Shown here piece by piece: positions 23,688 to 34,297 of a stretch of DNA of 64,000 nucleotides. Position numbers and translations under genes: made by a program. The notes beneath the pieces were generated by a model that searched no databases, was not told the DNA's origin, and saw only the letters and a list, made by a program, of their open reading frames with translations. Origin of the DNA: Begonia masoniana (taxonomy: Eukaryota > Streptophyta > Magnoliopsida > Cucurbitales > Begoniaceae); the NCBI GenBank assembly GCA_022432975.1, contig CM039509.1, forward strand, positions 17,022,324 to 17,086,323, given 5' to 3'. Each line of letters opens with the position of its first letter. Within the stretch, counting starts at the first letter, position 1.

Positions 23688-26328
23688 CCCCCGGTGAACA
23701 GTAACCTAACACCTCCACCGGTGAACAGTAACTCAACATATCCCCCGGTGAACAGTAACTCAACGTATCCCCCGGTGAACAGTAACTCAACGTATCCCCC
23801 GGTAAACAGTAACTCAACGTATCCCCCGGTGAACAGTAACTCAACGTATCCCCCGGTGAACAGTAACTCAACGTATCCCCGGTGAACAGTAACCTAACAC
23901 ATCCACCGGTGAACAGTAACTCAACACATCCACCGGTGAACAGTAACAACACATATCCACCGGTGAACAGTAACTCAACGTATCCCCCGGTGAACAGTAA
24001 CAACACATATCCACCGGTGAACAGTAACCTAACACATCCACCGGTGAACAGTAACTCAACGTATCCCCCGGTGAACAGTAACCTAACACATCCACCGGTG
24101 AACAGTAACCTAACACATCCACCGGTGAACAGTAACCTAACACATCCACCGGTGAACAGTAACTCAACGTATCCCCCGGTGAACAGTAACTCAACGTATC
24201 CCCCGGTGAACAGTAACTCAACGTATCCCCCGGTGAACAGTAACCTAACACCTCCACCGGTGAACAGTAACTCAACATATCCCCCGGTGAACAGTAACTC
24301 AACGTATCCCCCGGTGAACAGTAACTCAACGTATCCCCCGGTGAACAGTAACTCAACGTATCCCCCGGTGAACAGTAACCTAACACATCCACCGGTGAAC
24401 AGTAACTCAACACATCCACCGGTGAACAGTAACAGCACATATCCACCGGTGAACAGTAACAACACATATCCACCGGTGAACAGTAACTCAACGTATCCCC
24501 CGGTGAACAGTAACCTAACACATCCACCGGTGAACAGTAACTCAACGTATCCCCCGGTGAACAGTAACCTAACACATCCACCGGTGAACAGTAACCTAAC
24601 ACATCCACCGGTGAACAGTAACCTAACACATCCACCGGTGAACAGTAACTCAACGTATCCCCCGGTGAACAGTAACTCAACGTATCCCCCGGTGAACAGT
24701 AACTCAACGTATCCCCCGGTGAACAGTAACTCAACGTATCCCCCGGTGAACAGTAACTCAACGTATCCCCCGGTGAACAGTAACTCAACGTATCCCCCGG
24801 TGAACAGTAACCTAACACATCCACCGGTGAACAGTAACTCAACGTATCCCCCGGTGAACAGTAACCTAACACATCCACCGGTGAACAGTAACCTAACACA
24901 TCCACCGGTGAACAGTAACTCAACGTATCCCCCGGTGAACAGTAACTCAACGTATCCCCCGGTGAACAGTAACTCAACGTATCCCCCGGTGAACAGTAAC
25001 TCAACGTATCCCCCGGTGAACAGTAACCTAACACATCCACCGGTGAACAGTAACCTAACACATCCACCGGTGAACAGTAACCTAACACATCCACCGGTGA
25101 ACAGTAACTCAACGTATCCCCCGGTGAACAGTAACTCAACGTATCCCCCGGTGAACAGTAACTCAACGTATCCCCCGGTGAACAGTAACTCAACGTATCC
25201 CCCGGTGAACAGTAACTCAACGTATCCCCCGGTGAACAGTAACCTAACACATCCACCGGTGAACAGTAACTCAACGTATCCCCCGGTGAACAGTAACTCA
25301 ACGTATCCCCCGGTGAACAGTAACTCAACGTATCCCCCGGTGAACAGTAACTCAACGTATCCCCCGGTGAACAGTAACCTAACACATCCACCGGTGAACA
25401 GTAACCTAACACATCCACCGGTGAACAGTAACTCAACGTATCCCCCGGTGAACAGTAACTCAACGTATCCCCCGGTGAACAGTAACTCAACGTATCCCCC
25501 GGTGAACAGTAACTCAACGTATCCCCCGGTGAACAGTAACTCAACGTATCCCCCGGTGAACAGTAACTCAACGTATCCCCCGGTGAACAGTAACTCAACG
25601 TATCCCCCGGTGAACAGTAACTCAACGTATCCCCCGGTGAACAGTAACTCAACGTATCCCCCGGTGAACAGTAACTCAACGTATCCCCCGGTGAACAGTA
25701 ACTCAACGTATCCCCCGGTGAACAGTAACTCAACGTATCCCCCGGTGAACAGTAACCTAACACATCCACCGGTGAACAGTAACTCAACGTATCCCCCGGT
25801 GAACAGTAACTCAACGTATCCCCCGGTGAACAGTAACTCAACGTATCCCCCGGTGAACAGTAACTCAACGTATCCCCCGGTGAACAGTAACTCAACGTAT
25901 CCCCCGGTGAACAGTAACTCAACGTATCCCCCGGTGAACAGTAACTCAACGTATCCCCCGGTGAACAGTAACTCAACGTATCCCCCGGTGAACAGTAACT
26001 CAACGTATCCCCCGGTGAACAGTAACTCAACGTATCCCCCGGTGAACAGTAACCTAACACATCCACCGGTGAACAGTAACTCAACGTATCCCCCGGTGAA
26101 CAGTAACTCAACGTATCCCCCGGTGAACAGTAACTCAACGTATCCCCCGGTGAACAGTAACTCAACGTATCCCCCGGTGAACAGTAACTCAACGTATCCC
26201 CCGGTGAACAGTAACTCAACGTATCCCCCGGTGAACAGTAACTCAACGTATCCCCCGGTGAACAGTAACCTAACACATCCACCGGTGAACAGTAACTCAA
26301 CGTATCCCCCGGTGAACAGTAACCTAAA
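23688..26328. repeat. 27-bp minisatellite, ~98 copies (E2 right LTR)
   Basis: It has the same CCGGTGAACAGTAAC core as the left LTR array, but the TCAACGTATCCC variant dominates (PPVNSNSTY in the open plus frame), interspersed with CTAACACATCCA units. Blocks of the same variant order recur (for example 24001-24240 compared with 24470-24700), showing duplication of multi-unit segments. The long open frames on both strands are by-products of the period. Confidence 0.95.
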
Positions 26329-26572
26329 TAGACATTGTGATTTTCAGAAACATCAAAATGAACATTATCCAGAGACCAAGCATCCTAAAATGATTTCTAC
26401 TCATTTCATTCTATTCTATCACCTAACGGCCTGTGTAAACCCAAAAAACTTAACCTATACACCCACGGGTCAGGTTAAGCATCGACTGCGCAGCACACCC
26501 CGCAGGCCATCTTCCGTCAACCGCATCACTCCTCGGGTGGAGGGATCTCGTTCTCACCTAAGTCGAAGTCAC

Positions 26573-27159
26573 CTACACCATACAGACACACTATGAGATA
26601 AAAACCTCAGCAAGACTCATAAATGTAAATGCATGTTGTGCATATGAGTTCGTAAATCATGCAGCATTTTCTTTATCTTTACTCTGGGTGTCACCGAGAT
26701 CTCATCCCCCTAACCGGAGAGAGCAAATCCAGCGGTCGGACTACTCTTTCCAGTTAGAGGAGGGGGTGTACACGCTTACAACACGTACAGCCATGCTTGA
26801 GCCAAATCTCGCATGACCTATAACTGTATGAGTATGTGTTAGATGCGGTATTGTGACAGACCCCTGCGTGCCTACGCAACAGATCAATAGCCCCCCTCCG
26901 GGCCACGTTGTTATTTTCTTTAAAACATCGTGCGGAAATTCATTTTCATGCTCTTATAACACACGTGATGCGAGAACAGTTCATAGCATAATTTAAACAT
27001 ACAGCATATATACCATCAAGGCAAATAAAGTTATTAAAAGCATAACCTACCTAACTACCCAACCAAAATAACTTAAACTAAAAACGTCACCAAAATTCCT
27101 CGAGACGACCTCGACATACGGTGTAGGCCAATCGGCCAGAGAAGGTCATGAGAACTTAC
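26573..27159 (-). other. putative LTR leader intron (E2 right LTR)
   Basis: On the minus strand the donor CGAG/GTAAGT is at 27159, followed by CCGATTGGCCTACACCGT. The acceptor ATGGTGTAG/GTGAC is at 26573, giving 587 bp. S1 has the same module at 39388-38801 (588 bp). Inferred from consensus. Confidence 0.4.
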
Positions 27160-28155
27160 CTCGTGTCCGTTGCAAGCCAAGCTCCGTCCACGAGCGTTGT
27201 TCACTAAGGCAATTTCACAATTATCATTAAAACGAGCTTAAGCTATTAAACGTCCAAATTTAACGAAACCTTAACTAAGGAATTTCCCCTAGAGCTATAA
27301 CTCAACTAACCGAGGCGTTTAAACAACCAATTCACGCTCGATACCACGAAACATCCATTTACGAGTTTTCCCCAAAATCCCCAAATTCTCAATTTTTTTA
27401 ACATTTCTCACTATTCGATCTAACTTTGTCCAATAACGCTCAATACGTCTTTTATATCCATAAACTCGATAAACCTATCAATTTCGAACTCTAAATCGCG
27501 TTTTTAACGAAACCCTAAACGAAACCCTAACGTTTAAACTTTGTGAAAACTGGAAACTAATGCTCTGAAATCATAGATTCGTACCTAGGGTTGCGAGAGG
27601 AGTAGAAAACACGGAGAACGGAAGTCGATCGGAGGAGAAACGGAGGTCGGAACGTTGAGTTGCCGTGAGAGAACAAAGAAGGTCGATAGGAAAAGAAAAG
27701 AAAGAAAGTCTCTGGCGTGAAAATGGTGAAGGAAGAAGAGGGGTTTGAGTTTTAATTAAAAATTGACTTTGCAAATTACCATTTTGCCCTTCATTTGTTT
27801 TTATATTAGTTTCGTCATTCATTTCATTAATCGGCTAACTATTCGGTTTCTTCAAATTTTCTTATTTCACCAATAACTCCAACTTATTATTTGAGATTTA
27901 TTAAAACTGTCTGTTTGCAAATCGGACCTCGTTTACTATTTTTACCAAAGTATCCCTTATATTACGATAAACATAATTCTCGTAAAATTAGCGTTACGAC
28001 TCCTAAAATTCCTGAAATTTCCTTAAAATTCCTATTAATAATTAGGATCATAATAACTCTTCCCTTTTGCAAAACTGACTTAATTCGACATATTTACAAA
28101 AATGTCATTTATATTAAAACATTTAATATTCCGTACAACCGGATATTACAGACCA

Positions 28156-29074
28156 GCTTGCTAACCTGTATGTTTAAGAAATTATCAGATTGCATGGGAT
28201 TCTGATATCCATTGTCTCCGATCGTGATCCCAGGTTCACCTCGAAGTTTTGGCAGAGTCTTCAAGGCACGCTAGGAACAAAATTATCCCTCAACACTGCT
28301 TTTCACCCTCAGACTGATAGACAATCCGAACGGACAATTCAGACACTTGAGGATATGTTAAGGGCGTGTGTGTTGGATTTCCAAGCATCTTGGAGTCGAT
28401 GCCTGCCATTGGTTGAATTCTCCTACAACAATAGTTTCCAGTCCACCATTGGTATAACACCATACGAAGCACTGTATGGCAGAAAATGCAGATCACCCTT
28501 ATATTGGGACGAAGTTGGCGAAGCAAAACTTCTAGGCCCTAAAATTTTGCAGCAGATGTCAGACAAGATCGCCATTATTAGGAAAAGAATGATGACAGTA
28601 CAAAGACGATAGAAGGGTTATGCTGACCAAAGAATGAGAGATCTTGAGTTTGCAGTCGGAGACGAAGTTTTCTTAAAGGTTTCACCGTTTAAAGGAGTTT
28701 TAAGATTCGGCAAGAAGGGAAAGCTCAGTCCACGATTCATTGGTCCATTCCTTGTCTTGGCAAGGATTGGCAGTACAACTTATAGGTTGCAATTACCTCC
28801 ATCACTGGAAAAGGTTCATAATGTCTTTCATGTGTCAATGCTAAGAAAATGCATACATGATCCGACGCAGGTTGTTAAGCCAACAGAAATCGAAATTGAG
28901 CCAACATTAATGTATGAAGAGAAACCTGTTCGAATTTTGGAAACTGCAGTTAAGACTCTACGGAATAAAGAGATCCCACTAGTGAAAGTTTTGTGAACGA
29001 ATCATGGCATTGAAGAAGCCACATGGGAGCGACAGCAGGACATGATGGTCAAATATCCTGAGCTCTTTGCTTGA
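28156..29074 (+). pseudogene. E1 integrase, C-terminal part
   Basis: The frame resumes with DQLANLYV directly after TSD GACCA. It continues [20 protein letters not shown] and QSERTIQ (end of the DDE core), [14 protein letters not shown], then GPF (28741), and a chromodomain-like tail ending in a proper stop at 29072-29074. Premature stops occur at about 28180 (TAA), 28610-28612 (TAG) and 28994-28996 (TGA where E3 has Trp). Confidence 0.87.
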
Positions 29075-29102
29075 TCAATTTTCGAGCACGAAAATTTTGT
29101 TT

Positions 29103-29115
29103 AAGGAGGGGTGGA
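29103..29115 (+). promoter_or_regulatory. E1 polypurine tract
   Basis: AAGGAGGGGTGGA directly precedes TGTAACACCC, the start of the E1 3' LTR. Confidence 0.8.
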
Positions 29116-30326
29116 TGTAACACCCGACAATTTCAGCCAGGTGATTTTCTTAACTGATTTAACTGTCACCTCTACTAATGATCTTTTCGACTTAGAATTT
29201 AAATGCCAAAGCTTATTCAATTTCTATTTGTGTGGTGGCCGAACCGTAATAAAGAGGGATTTTATTTAGTATATATAGGAAATAGAAATCCTTAAACCTC
29301 ATTAAAACCTCACTGTAGCCGACATTCTTCTCTCGGTGACCTCCTTTTCTCCAGAGCTCTTCCTCTCCCCCCTCTCTCTCGACCAGCTACTCCTAAATCA
29401 ACGCTCGATTCTTCAGTCTCCAACCTGACAATCCACGCTCTAGGTAAGACTTAGACAATGTAGTTGCTAGTTAGTTACTTAGAGCTCTATTTTCAGCTAA
29501 GACTTGTAGTTTCGGATCACCAATGGCTGAGTAATAGTAGTGACATTTGTAATCTGTGGTTAGTTACTAAGTTGAATCTGGTTATTTTTAGGTTCTGGAA
29601 CTTAATCTGCGCACACAAGGTGCTCGACTAAGAAGATTTAGAAATATAAATGTTAGATTCTAGGATGACTTTTGGTTAGAACTTTTAGAATTTTGTTTAA
29701 CTCTGTAATGTGGAATGTTTTCGATGAAGAAGGTCCGAAGAGAAGTGCCCAAATTTGCTAAGGAAACCAGGTAAGTGAGTTAGTAGGATTCCCGGCCATT
29801 AGGGCCCTACATCACAAGGGTACTAAGTTAATGTTGATTATGGTGTCCGAAAGCTGTTTGTGTTATTGTCTGTATGGTTATTATATGTGAGTTAGCAACA
29901 TGATTTATTGTTGAATGATTGATCTGTCCTTTTAGTCCGATGAAATAAGAGTACTCATACTCATGCTTCACGATTGTTTCCTTTTCAAGTATAGAAAAAT
30001 GTTTTAAGTGCATGTTTTCCATCATGATCAAGATATGAACATGAAACTTATGTAACAAGGATTAATTGAGGGTTGGGGGCGGTTTGGCGTATGTCACTGT
30101 CCAAAAGAAGGACCATGAATACGGCCCGCAAGGGATTATGTACACTTTCATTGTCAACCCCCTTTTCGGCACAAATCCTCCCTTAATCCACAAGATGTAA
30201 ACGATGAACAAGAACATGAACAAGAATATGAACAAGGATATGATGAGAAATGATTATGAAAATGTGTTCCTTTCAACTGTGCATTCATGCATACATGTTA
30301 GTATTGCACTCCTTACTAAGCATTAG
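29116..30326 (+). repeat. E1 3' LTR, part 1 of 3
   Basis: It starts TGTAACACCCGACAATTTC. It contains a TATA-like site (29270), a conserved TAGCCGAC leader at about 29317, and a first donor-like CTCTAG/GTAAGAC at 29443/29444 with a TTACTAAG...TTTTTAG acceptor at 29591. The main donor CAG/GTAAGT is near 29769. It ends at TSD ATTAG (30322-30326), where E4 is inserted inside the branch-like motif TTACTAAGCATTAG. Confidence 0.85.
29270..29277 (+). promoter_or_regulatory. TATA-like box in the E1 LTR
   Basis: TATATATA lies 154 bp into the LTR, upstream of the pyrimidine-rich leader (CTCTCCCCCCTCTCTC region, 29358-29380). The position fits an RNA polymerase II start in the LTR. Confidence 0.5.
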
Positions 30327-30613
30327 TGTAACACCCGAGAATTTCTTTAACGTGCGTAGCCTATGATTAGACGTATTAGGAGGGTTTAATTATTCAAGTG
30401 TGTGGTATGCATCGAAGTGTAATAGATGAGAAGAGAAAACAAAATGGGGTTTGACAATTCAACATAAAGAGAGTTGAAAAGTCAAACAACCAATGGGATT
30501 TTTTTGTGAAGGAAATAAGAGAATGAAATGGATGAAAAAGTTTGGTTGTGGCGTTGGAAACTCAAAGATAAAGGAAGGGTTTAAAGGTAAATGCACTTGG
30601 TTAATAAATGAAT

Positions 30614-30621
30614 TATTTAAA
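30614..30621 (+). promoter_or_regulatory. TATA-like box in the E4 5' LTR
   Basis: TATTTAAA lies 287 bp into the LTR and is followed by a pyrimidine-rich leader and the TAGCCGAC block shared with E1 and S2. The 3' LTR repeats it near 36112. Confidence 0.4.
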
Positions 30622-31461
30622 AAAGGAAAGAAAAATATATTTAATGTTAGGTTTTTCTTTTTTCTTCTTCTCCATCGCCTCTCTTCATTTCCTCCATAGC
30701 CGACGCTTCCCCTCCCCTGTTCTTCACTTTCTAAAGTGATTTCAAGGTAATTTCTCAATGGGTTTTTGTTTATGTGCTATGGGATGAAGTTTGGAAGAGT
30801 TTTTAGGGTGTTTTAGAAGGTTTTGGTGAGGGTTTGAAAACCCTAAAAGGAGGATTCCGAATTTTGGTTTTCAATTGGGGGTTTTCTTCCTCTTTTGATT
30901 AATTAAGCCTTAGATATGCTAGTTTATGTTGTTGGAGTGATTAGATTATGGACTAGAATTTATTTACACAAAACTGGGTTTTATACAAAATGGGGGCCGA
31001 ATCTGTTTGTGCATTTTCGGATTGGCTAAGTGTTTTGTTTGGTTGATTTAAGTGTTTCAATGGATAGTAGACGTGTAGAGGTTTACAGATTGGGGTGGCA
31101 CGTCGAAATCCGTTGAAAAACGAGGGAGTTACGACCGTTTGAAGTTTGACGGTCAAAATTGTGCACAATTCGGGTTTTGTGTTTTGGAGAATGAATTGTG
31201 TGGTAGTTTTAGTTAAGAATTTCTTTCGAGTTTGTTAGTAAATTACTAAGTTGAGTTTTCGTTATTTTAGGTAATCGAGCGAGTAGTTTGGTTTGACGAT
31301 AGAAAATCTAGGAATTTTGGGTTTTGTGTGTTAGGTTGAAAAGTTGGTTAAAACATATGGTTAGAGTATTACTAAGTGATTTCTCTGTTATTATGTTAGG
31401 TTGACGAGTGAACGATTGGGCTAACCGGGCATATAATTACGAGCACGCACAAGGAATCCAG

Positions 31462-32203
31462 GTAAGTAGTGGATGTGTGTGGTTTGCCTTCGGGCCTAGA
31501 CCATGGAACGGTAGGGAATTGGTTGTTTGCTTTGTTTAGTTATTTTGTTTAGTTTTGTGTTGAGTATTGGTGTGACATGCATCACGGTTTTCAAACTACG
31601 AGAAACTAGTTTTAAGCATGGTTTTGTATGGTGAGCTTGAACCGTAAGGGATGGTGTGAGTTGAATCGTAAACTGGTTTGTGTCGAAGTCTCCTAGTCGT
31701 GTTAGGGTAGCACCTGCGGGCAACTCCATGGGAGTTGTCACGTCGCGTTAAGGTGGTACCTGCGAGGGACTATAGTTGAGTCGCCTAGTTGCGTTAGGGT
31801 AACACCTGCGGGTAACTCCATGGGAGTTGTCACGTCGCGTTAGGGTGGTACCTAGGAGGGACTTTAGTAGAGTCACCCAGTCGCGTTAGAGTGACACCTG
31901 CTAGGGACTCCAGTGGAGTTGCCCAGTCGCGTTAGGGTGGCACTTGCGAGGGACTCTGTGTGAGTTGGACACCTGCGAGGGACTCTTTGTGAGTTGCCCA
32001 GTCGCGTTAAGGTGAGATGTTAGCATGGGTGATGAGGGTGATGATCTTCGGTTCGGTGAATAAACAACGAAAAGCAAACGAATTAAGAGCAACTGAGCGA
32101 GTAGAAACTTTATGTGTTAGGGGTTGTGTTGCATTATGTTTGTCGTATGCATTATTCCCTACTTACTAAGCATTAGGCTTATGTTTTGTGTTCCGTGGTG
32201 TAG
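31462..32203 (+). other. putative LTR leader intron (E4 5' LTR)
   Basis: The donor CCAG/GTAAGTAG is at 31461/31462. CCTTCGGGCCTAGACCATGG lies at 31486-31505, TTACTAAGCATTAGGC at 32163-32178, and the acceptor GTGGTGTAG/GTG at 32203. The length is 742 bp and it contains the 46-bp array. Inferred from conservation of the module among subfamilies. Confidence 0.45.
31696..32014. repeat. 46-bp minisatellite, ~7 copies (E4 5' LTR)
   Basis: Units begin GTCGYGTTAGGGTRG followed by CACCTGCGGG or TACCTGCGAGGGACT, alternating as a 92-bp pair. One unit is shortened near 31960. The paired 3' LTR array (37194-37604) is 92 bp longer, i.e. two more units. Confidence 0.85.
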
Positions 32204-33114
32204 GTGTAGACGGGAGTACAGGTGAGGGCCTAAGGAAAGCTAGGATTGGAGCGCAGTTGGTGATGTACAGGGCATGCCGGTGCAGGCAGTTGTCGGGGCG
32301 TCTCGATCATGGTCTTCGGGAGGTTGTGAGTGATGGTTATTTTGGTATTTTTGATGTATCTGGTTGGTGATTGGGAGATTTGATACGTGTTGACACGTTG
32401 TTTTTATAAAGGTTTTCGTAATGAATTTTTAAAGATTTCGAGTCGTTGGATTGTTGAGTAATGGTGGTGGTATTTTGAGAATTTAAACTATATATTCTCG
32501 GGTTTTATATTGCAGGTTTTGGTTTTAAAGGATTTAGGCGTTATGCCGTCCATATTGAATTTAAAACAAACGACGTCGGGTTTAAGTTCTCTATTTTTAT
32601 TTATATTCGGTTGAAGTCGGTTTTCCAAAATTTTTACGGGATTTGAAGGTTCGAGTGTCGGGGAGGTATGGTTAAAGTTTCGTGAATTTTGGAGGTGTTC
32701 GGGGTGGAGAAATATGAGGAAAAGTGGGGAAAGGTCAAAAGGGGTCAAAATAGAAGGTTTTTAAGTGTTTTGGGTCGAGAAAACCCGAGGAGGCCAGACC
32801 AATCGGGCCTCGGACCGCGACCAGTCGCAGTGGGGCGCATAGGCGCACCCCAGCGCGCGCGCGCCCAGCGCCTCCTTGAGCCATTTTTTGGTTTTTTCCC
32901 AAATTTTCCCTATTTCTACAATGTTTTGACCCGACATTTTTCGACGTATTTTAAACGTATTGTAGGCCCGTTTTCCAATGAATTTTGAGGGTTCAAAAAA
33001 CCCAAAAAACAAGTTGTAAAAATTTACTTAAATTATTTTAAATGATATTTTAAATGCGGGATTGGTTTGCAAACGTAGCGCACCAAGCCGGGGCGGTTTC
33101 GGGGTGTTACAAGA

Positions 33115-33126
33115 TGGTATCGGAGC
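33115..33126 (+). promoter_or_regulatory. E4 primer-binding site
   Basis: TGGTATCGGAGC lies 3 bases after the 5' LTR, one mismatch from TGGTATCAGAGC (initiator tRNA-Met). Confidence 0.88.
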
Positions 33127-33268
33127 AAAATGGTCGATTCGTTCAAAGGATTACCCGACAATGCCGGCCGCCATGCAATGTGCTTCACCGACTGTAAGTA
33201 TTTCTTGAACTTTAGTTAGTTTATAACTAAGATTAGATTGTTTTAATCTTGTACAGGTTTAGAACTAA

Positions 33269-34297
33269 ATGCCGAGGAACCCAAGACAACCCGGACAACC
33301 TAGAAATGAACCGGAACCACCTAGAAACCCATTGAAGGAGTCAGTAAGGCAGCTTGCAGAGATGGTCAGGAGGCAAGCTGAAATGTTTGGGGTTATGATA
33401 AATCGGGGAATAAGTTCTAGTGGAGAGAGATTTCGGGGATTGAAGCCTCCAGCATTTGAAAGCCGTTTGACAGATCCGACAACTGCCGAGAGTTGGATAT
33501 GCACCATTGAGAATATGTTTAATGTCGCTGAGGTAGAGGAAACAAATAAGGTGAAGTGTGCAACATTCCACCTAGCTACCGATGCCCAAAGCTGGTGGGA
33601 GACGGTGAAGGCTACCACAGATATTCATACTATGACATGGAAGGAGTTCAAGGAGTTTTTTTTCGACAAGTACTACAACAAGACTGCCCAAACTGCTAAG
33701 CGTATGGAATTTATGGCATTAAAGCAAACAGGATCGGTAGGGGAGTATATTCAGCAGTTTGAATCGTTGTCCCGATTTTCCAACCACCTAGTTAGTCGAG
33801 AAGAAGACAAAATATTTCAATTTGTACAGGGCTTGAAGCCGGAAATTGAGGTGCTGGTAAAGACATTCGGAGTTGAAAGAATACCATTTCATCGAGTGGT
33901 GGCCAAAGCCTTAGAGGTGGAGGAAGTTGCTGGAAAATTGATTAAACTGGCAGCAGTTCTGGGTCAAATATTCATGGGAATTACAACTCAGATGGACGAT
34001 GATGGATCTTCTTCACAGCTTCAGGGGACGAAAAGGCCGGGAGAACTTTTGAATGAACAGAGAAAAGGAAAGAAGACGAAACAATTGAAGAAGAGAGGAT
34101 ACCCCCAATGTCCCAAATGCCTGAAAGTCCATCCGGGAAAGTGTGGACAGTATTCAGGGAAGTGCTATAACTGTTTCGAAGCTGGCCATATCTCTAGAGA
34201 TTGTCCGAAGCCCCAAGCTACTAGATGCTTTAAGTGTAACCAACCCGGTCATATAGCCACATACTGCCCTGTAGCAAATAAAGGACCAGCTACATGA
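33269..34297 (+). CDS. E4 Gag protein, intact, 342 aa
   Basis: The frame starts MPRNPRQPGQPRNEPEPPRN, the same type of start as E3. The gag core includes ESWICTIENMF, SWWETVKAT (about aa 108) and [15 protein letters not shown]. Two zinc knuckles, CYNCFEAGHISRDC and CFKCNQPGHIATYC (about aa 299-333), end the protein. Gag should assemble particles and bind RNA. It ends with TGA right after the second knuckle, where protease would follow in E3, so the frame is gag alone. It is open throughout, in contrast to E1 and E2, suggesting selection or recent transposition. Confidence 0.88.
   Translation: MPRNPRQPGQPRNEPEPPRNPLKESVRQLAEMVRRQAEMFGVMINRGISSSGERFRGLKPPAFESRLTDPTTAESWICTIENMFNVAEVEETNKVKCATFHLATDAQSWWETVKATTDIHTMTWKEFKEFFFDKYYNKTAQTAKRMEFMALKQTGSVGEYIQQFESLSRFSNHLVSREEDKIFQFVQGLKPEIEVLVKTFGVERIPFHRVVAKALEVEEVAGKLIKLAAVLGQIFMGITTQMDDDGSSSQLQGTKRPGELLNEQRKGKKTKQLKKRGYPQCPKCLKVHPGKCGQYSGKCYNCFEAGHISRDCPKPQATRCFKCNQPGHIATYCPVANKGPAT

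Larger units (their letters stand above)
5444..28150 (-). mobile_element. E2: Ty3/gypsy element inserted in E1 integrase, itself split by E3
   Basis: E2 starts TGTGACGACACT at 5444 and ends GGATATTACA at 28150, with TSD GACCA at 5439-5443 and 28151-28155. It lies on the minus strand. The right LTR (23502-28150) precedes a perfect TGGTATCAGAGC PBS (23485-23496), then gag-PR (23335-21723), pol (11306-9047), the PPT (9008-9020) and the left LTR (5444-9007). E3 interrupts it just before the RT region. Its internal length without E3 is about 4.1 kb, short by about 600 bp because RNase H is deleted. Both LTRs carry a large 27-bp minisatellite. It is not autonomous. Confidence 0.9.
23502..28150 (-). 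repeat. E2 right LTR (5' LTR), 4649 bp
   Basis: The LTR runs TGTAGCGACCC...GGATATTACA and is followed by TSD GACCA. It carries the 27-bp array 23688-26328 and a 700-bp section (26326-27025) missing from the left LTR. It also carries the intron-like module 26573-27159. S1 (37895-40396) and 46364-47774 are related LTRs. No gene is present. Confidence 0.9.
30327..33111 (+). repeat. E4 5' LTR, 2785 bp
   Basis: It runs TGTAACACCCGAGAATTTC...GGGGTGTTACA. It contains a TATA-like site (30614), a first donor-like CAAG/GTAATT (30747) with TTACTAAG-acceptor pairs ending 31270 and 31399, the main intron-like module 31462-32203, a 46-bp array, and a GC-rich palindromic stretch at 32811-32872. No gene is present. 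Confidence 0.9.

Noticed and set aside
23677..26596. Apparent 904-codon Asn/Pro/Ser-rich repeat protein, considered as a cell-wall-like protein
   Set aside because: No signal peptide, no flanking gene structure, located in an LTR, and the array is polymorphic between LTRs.
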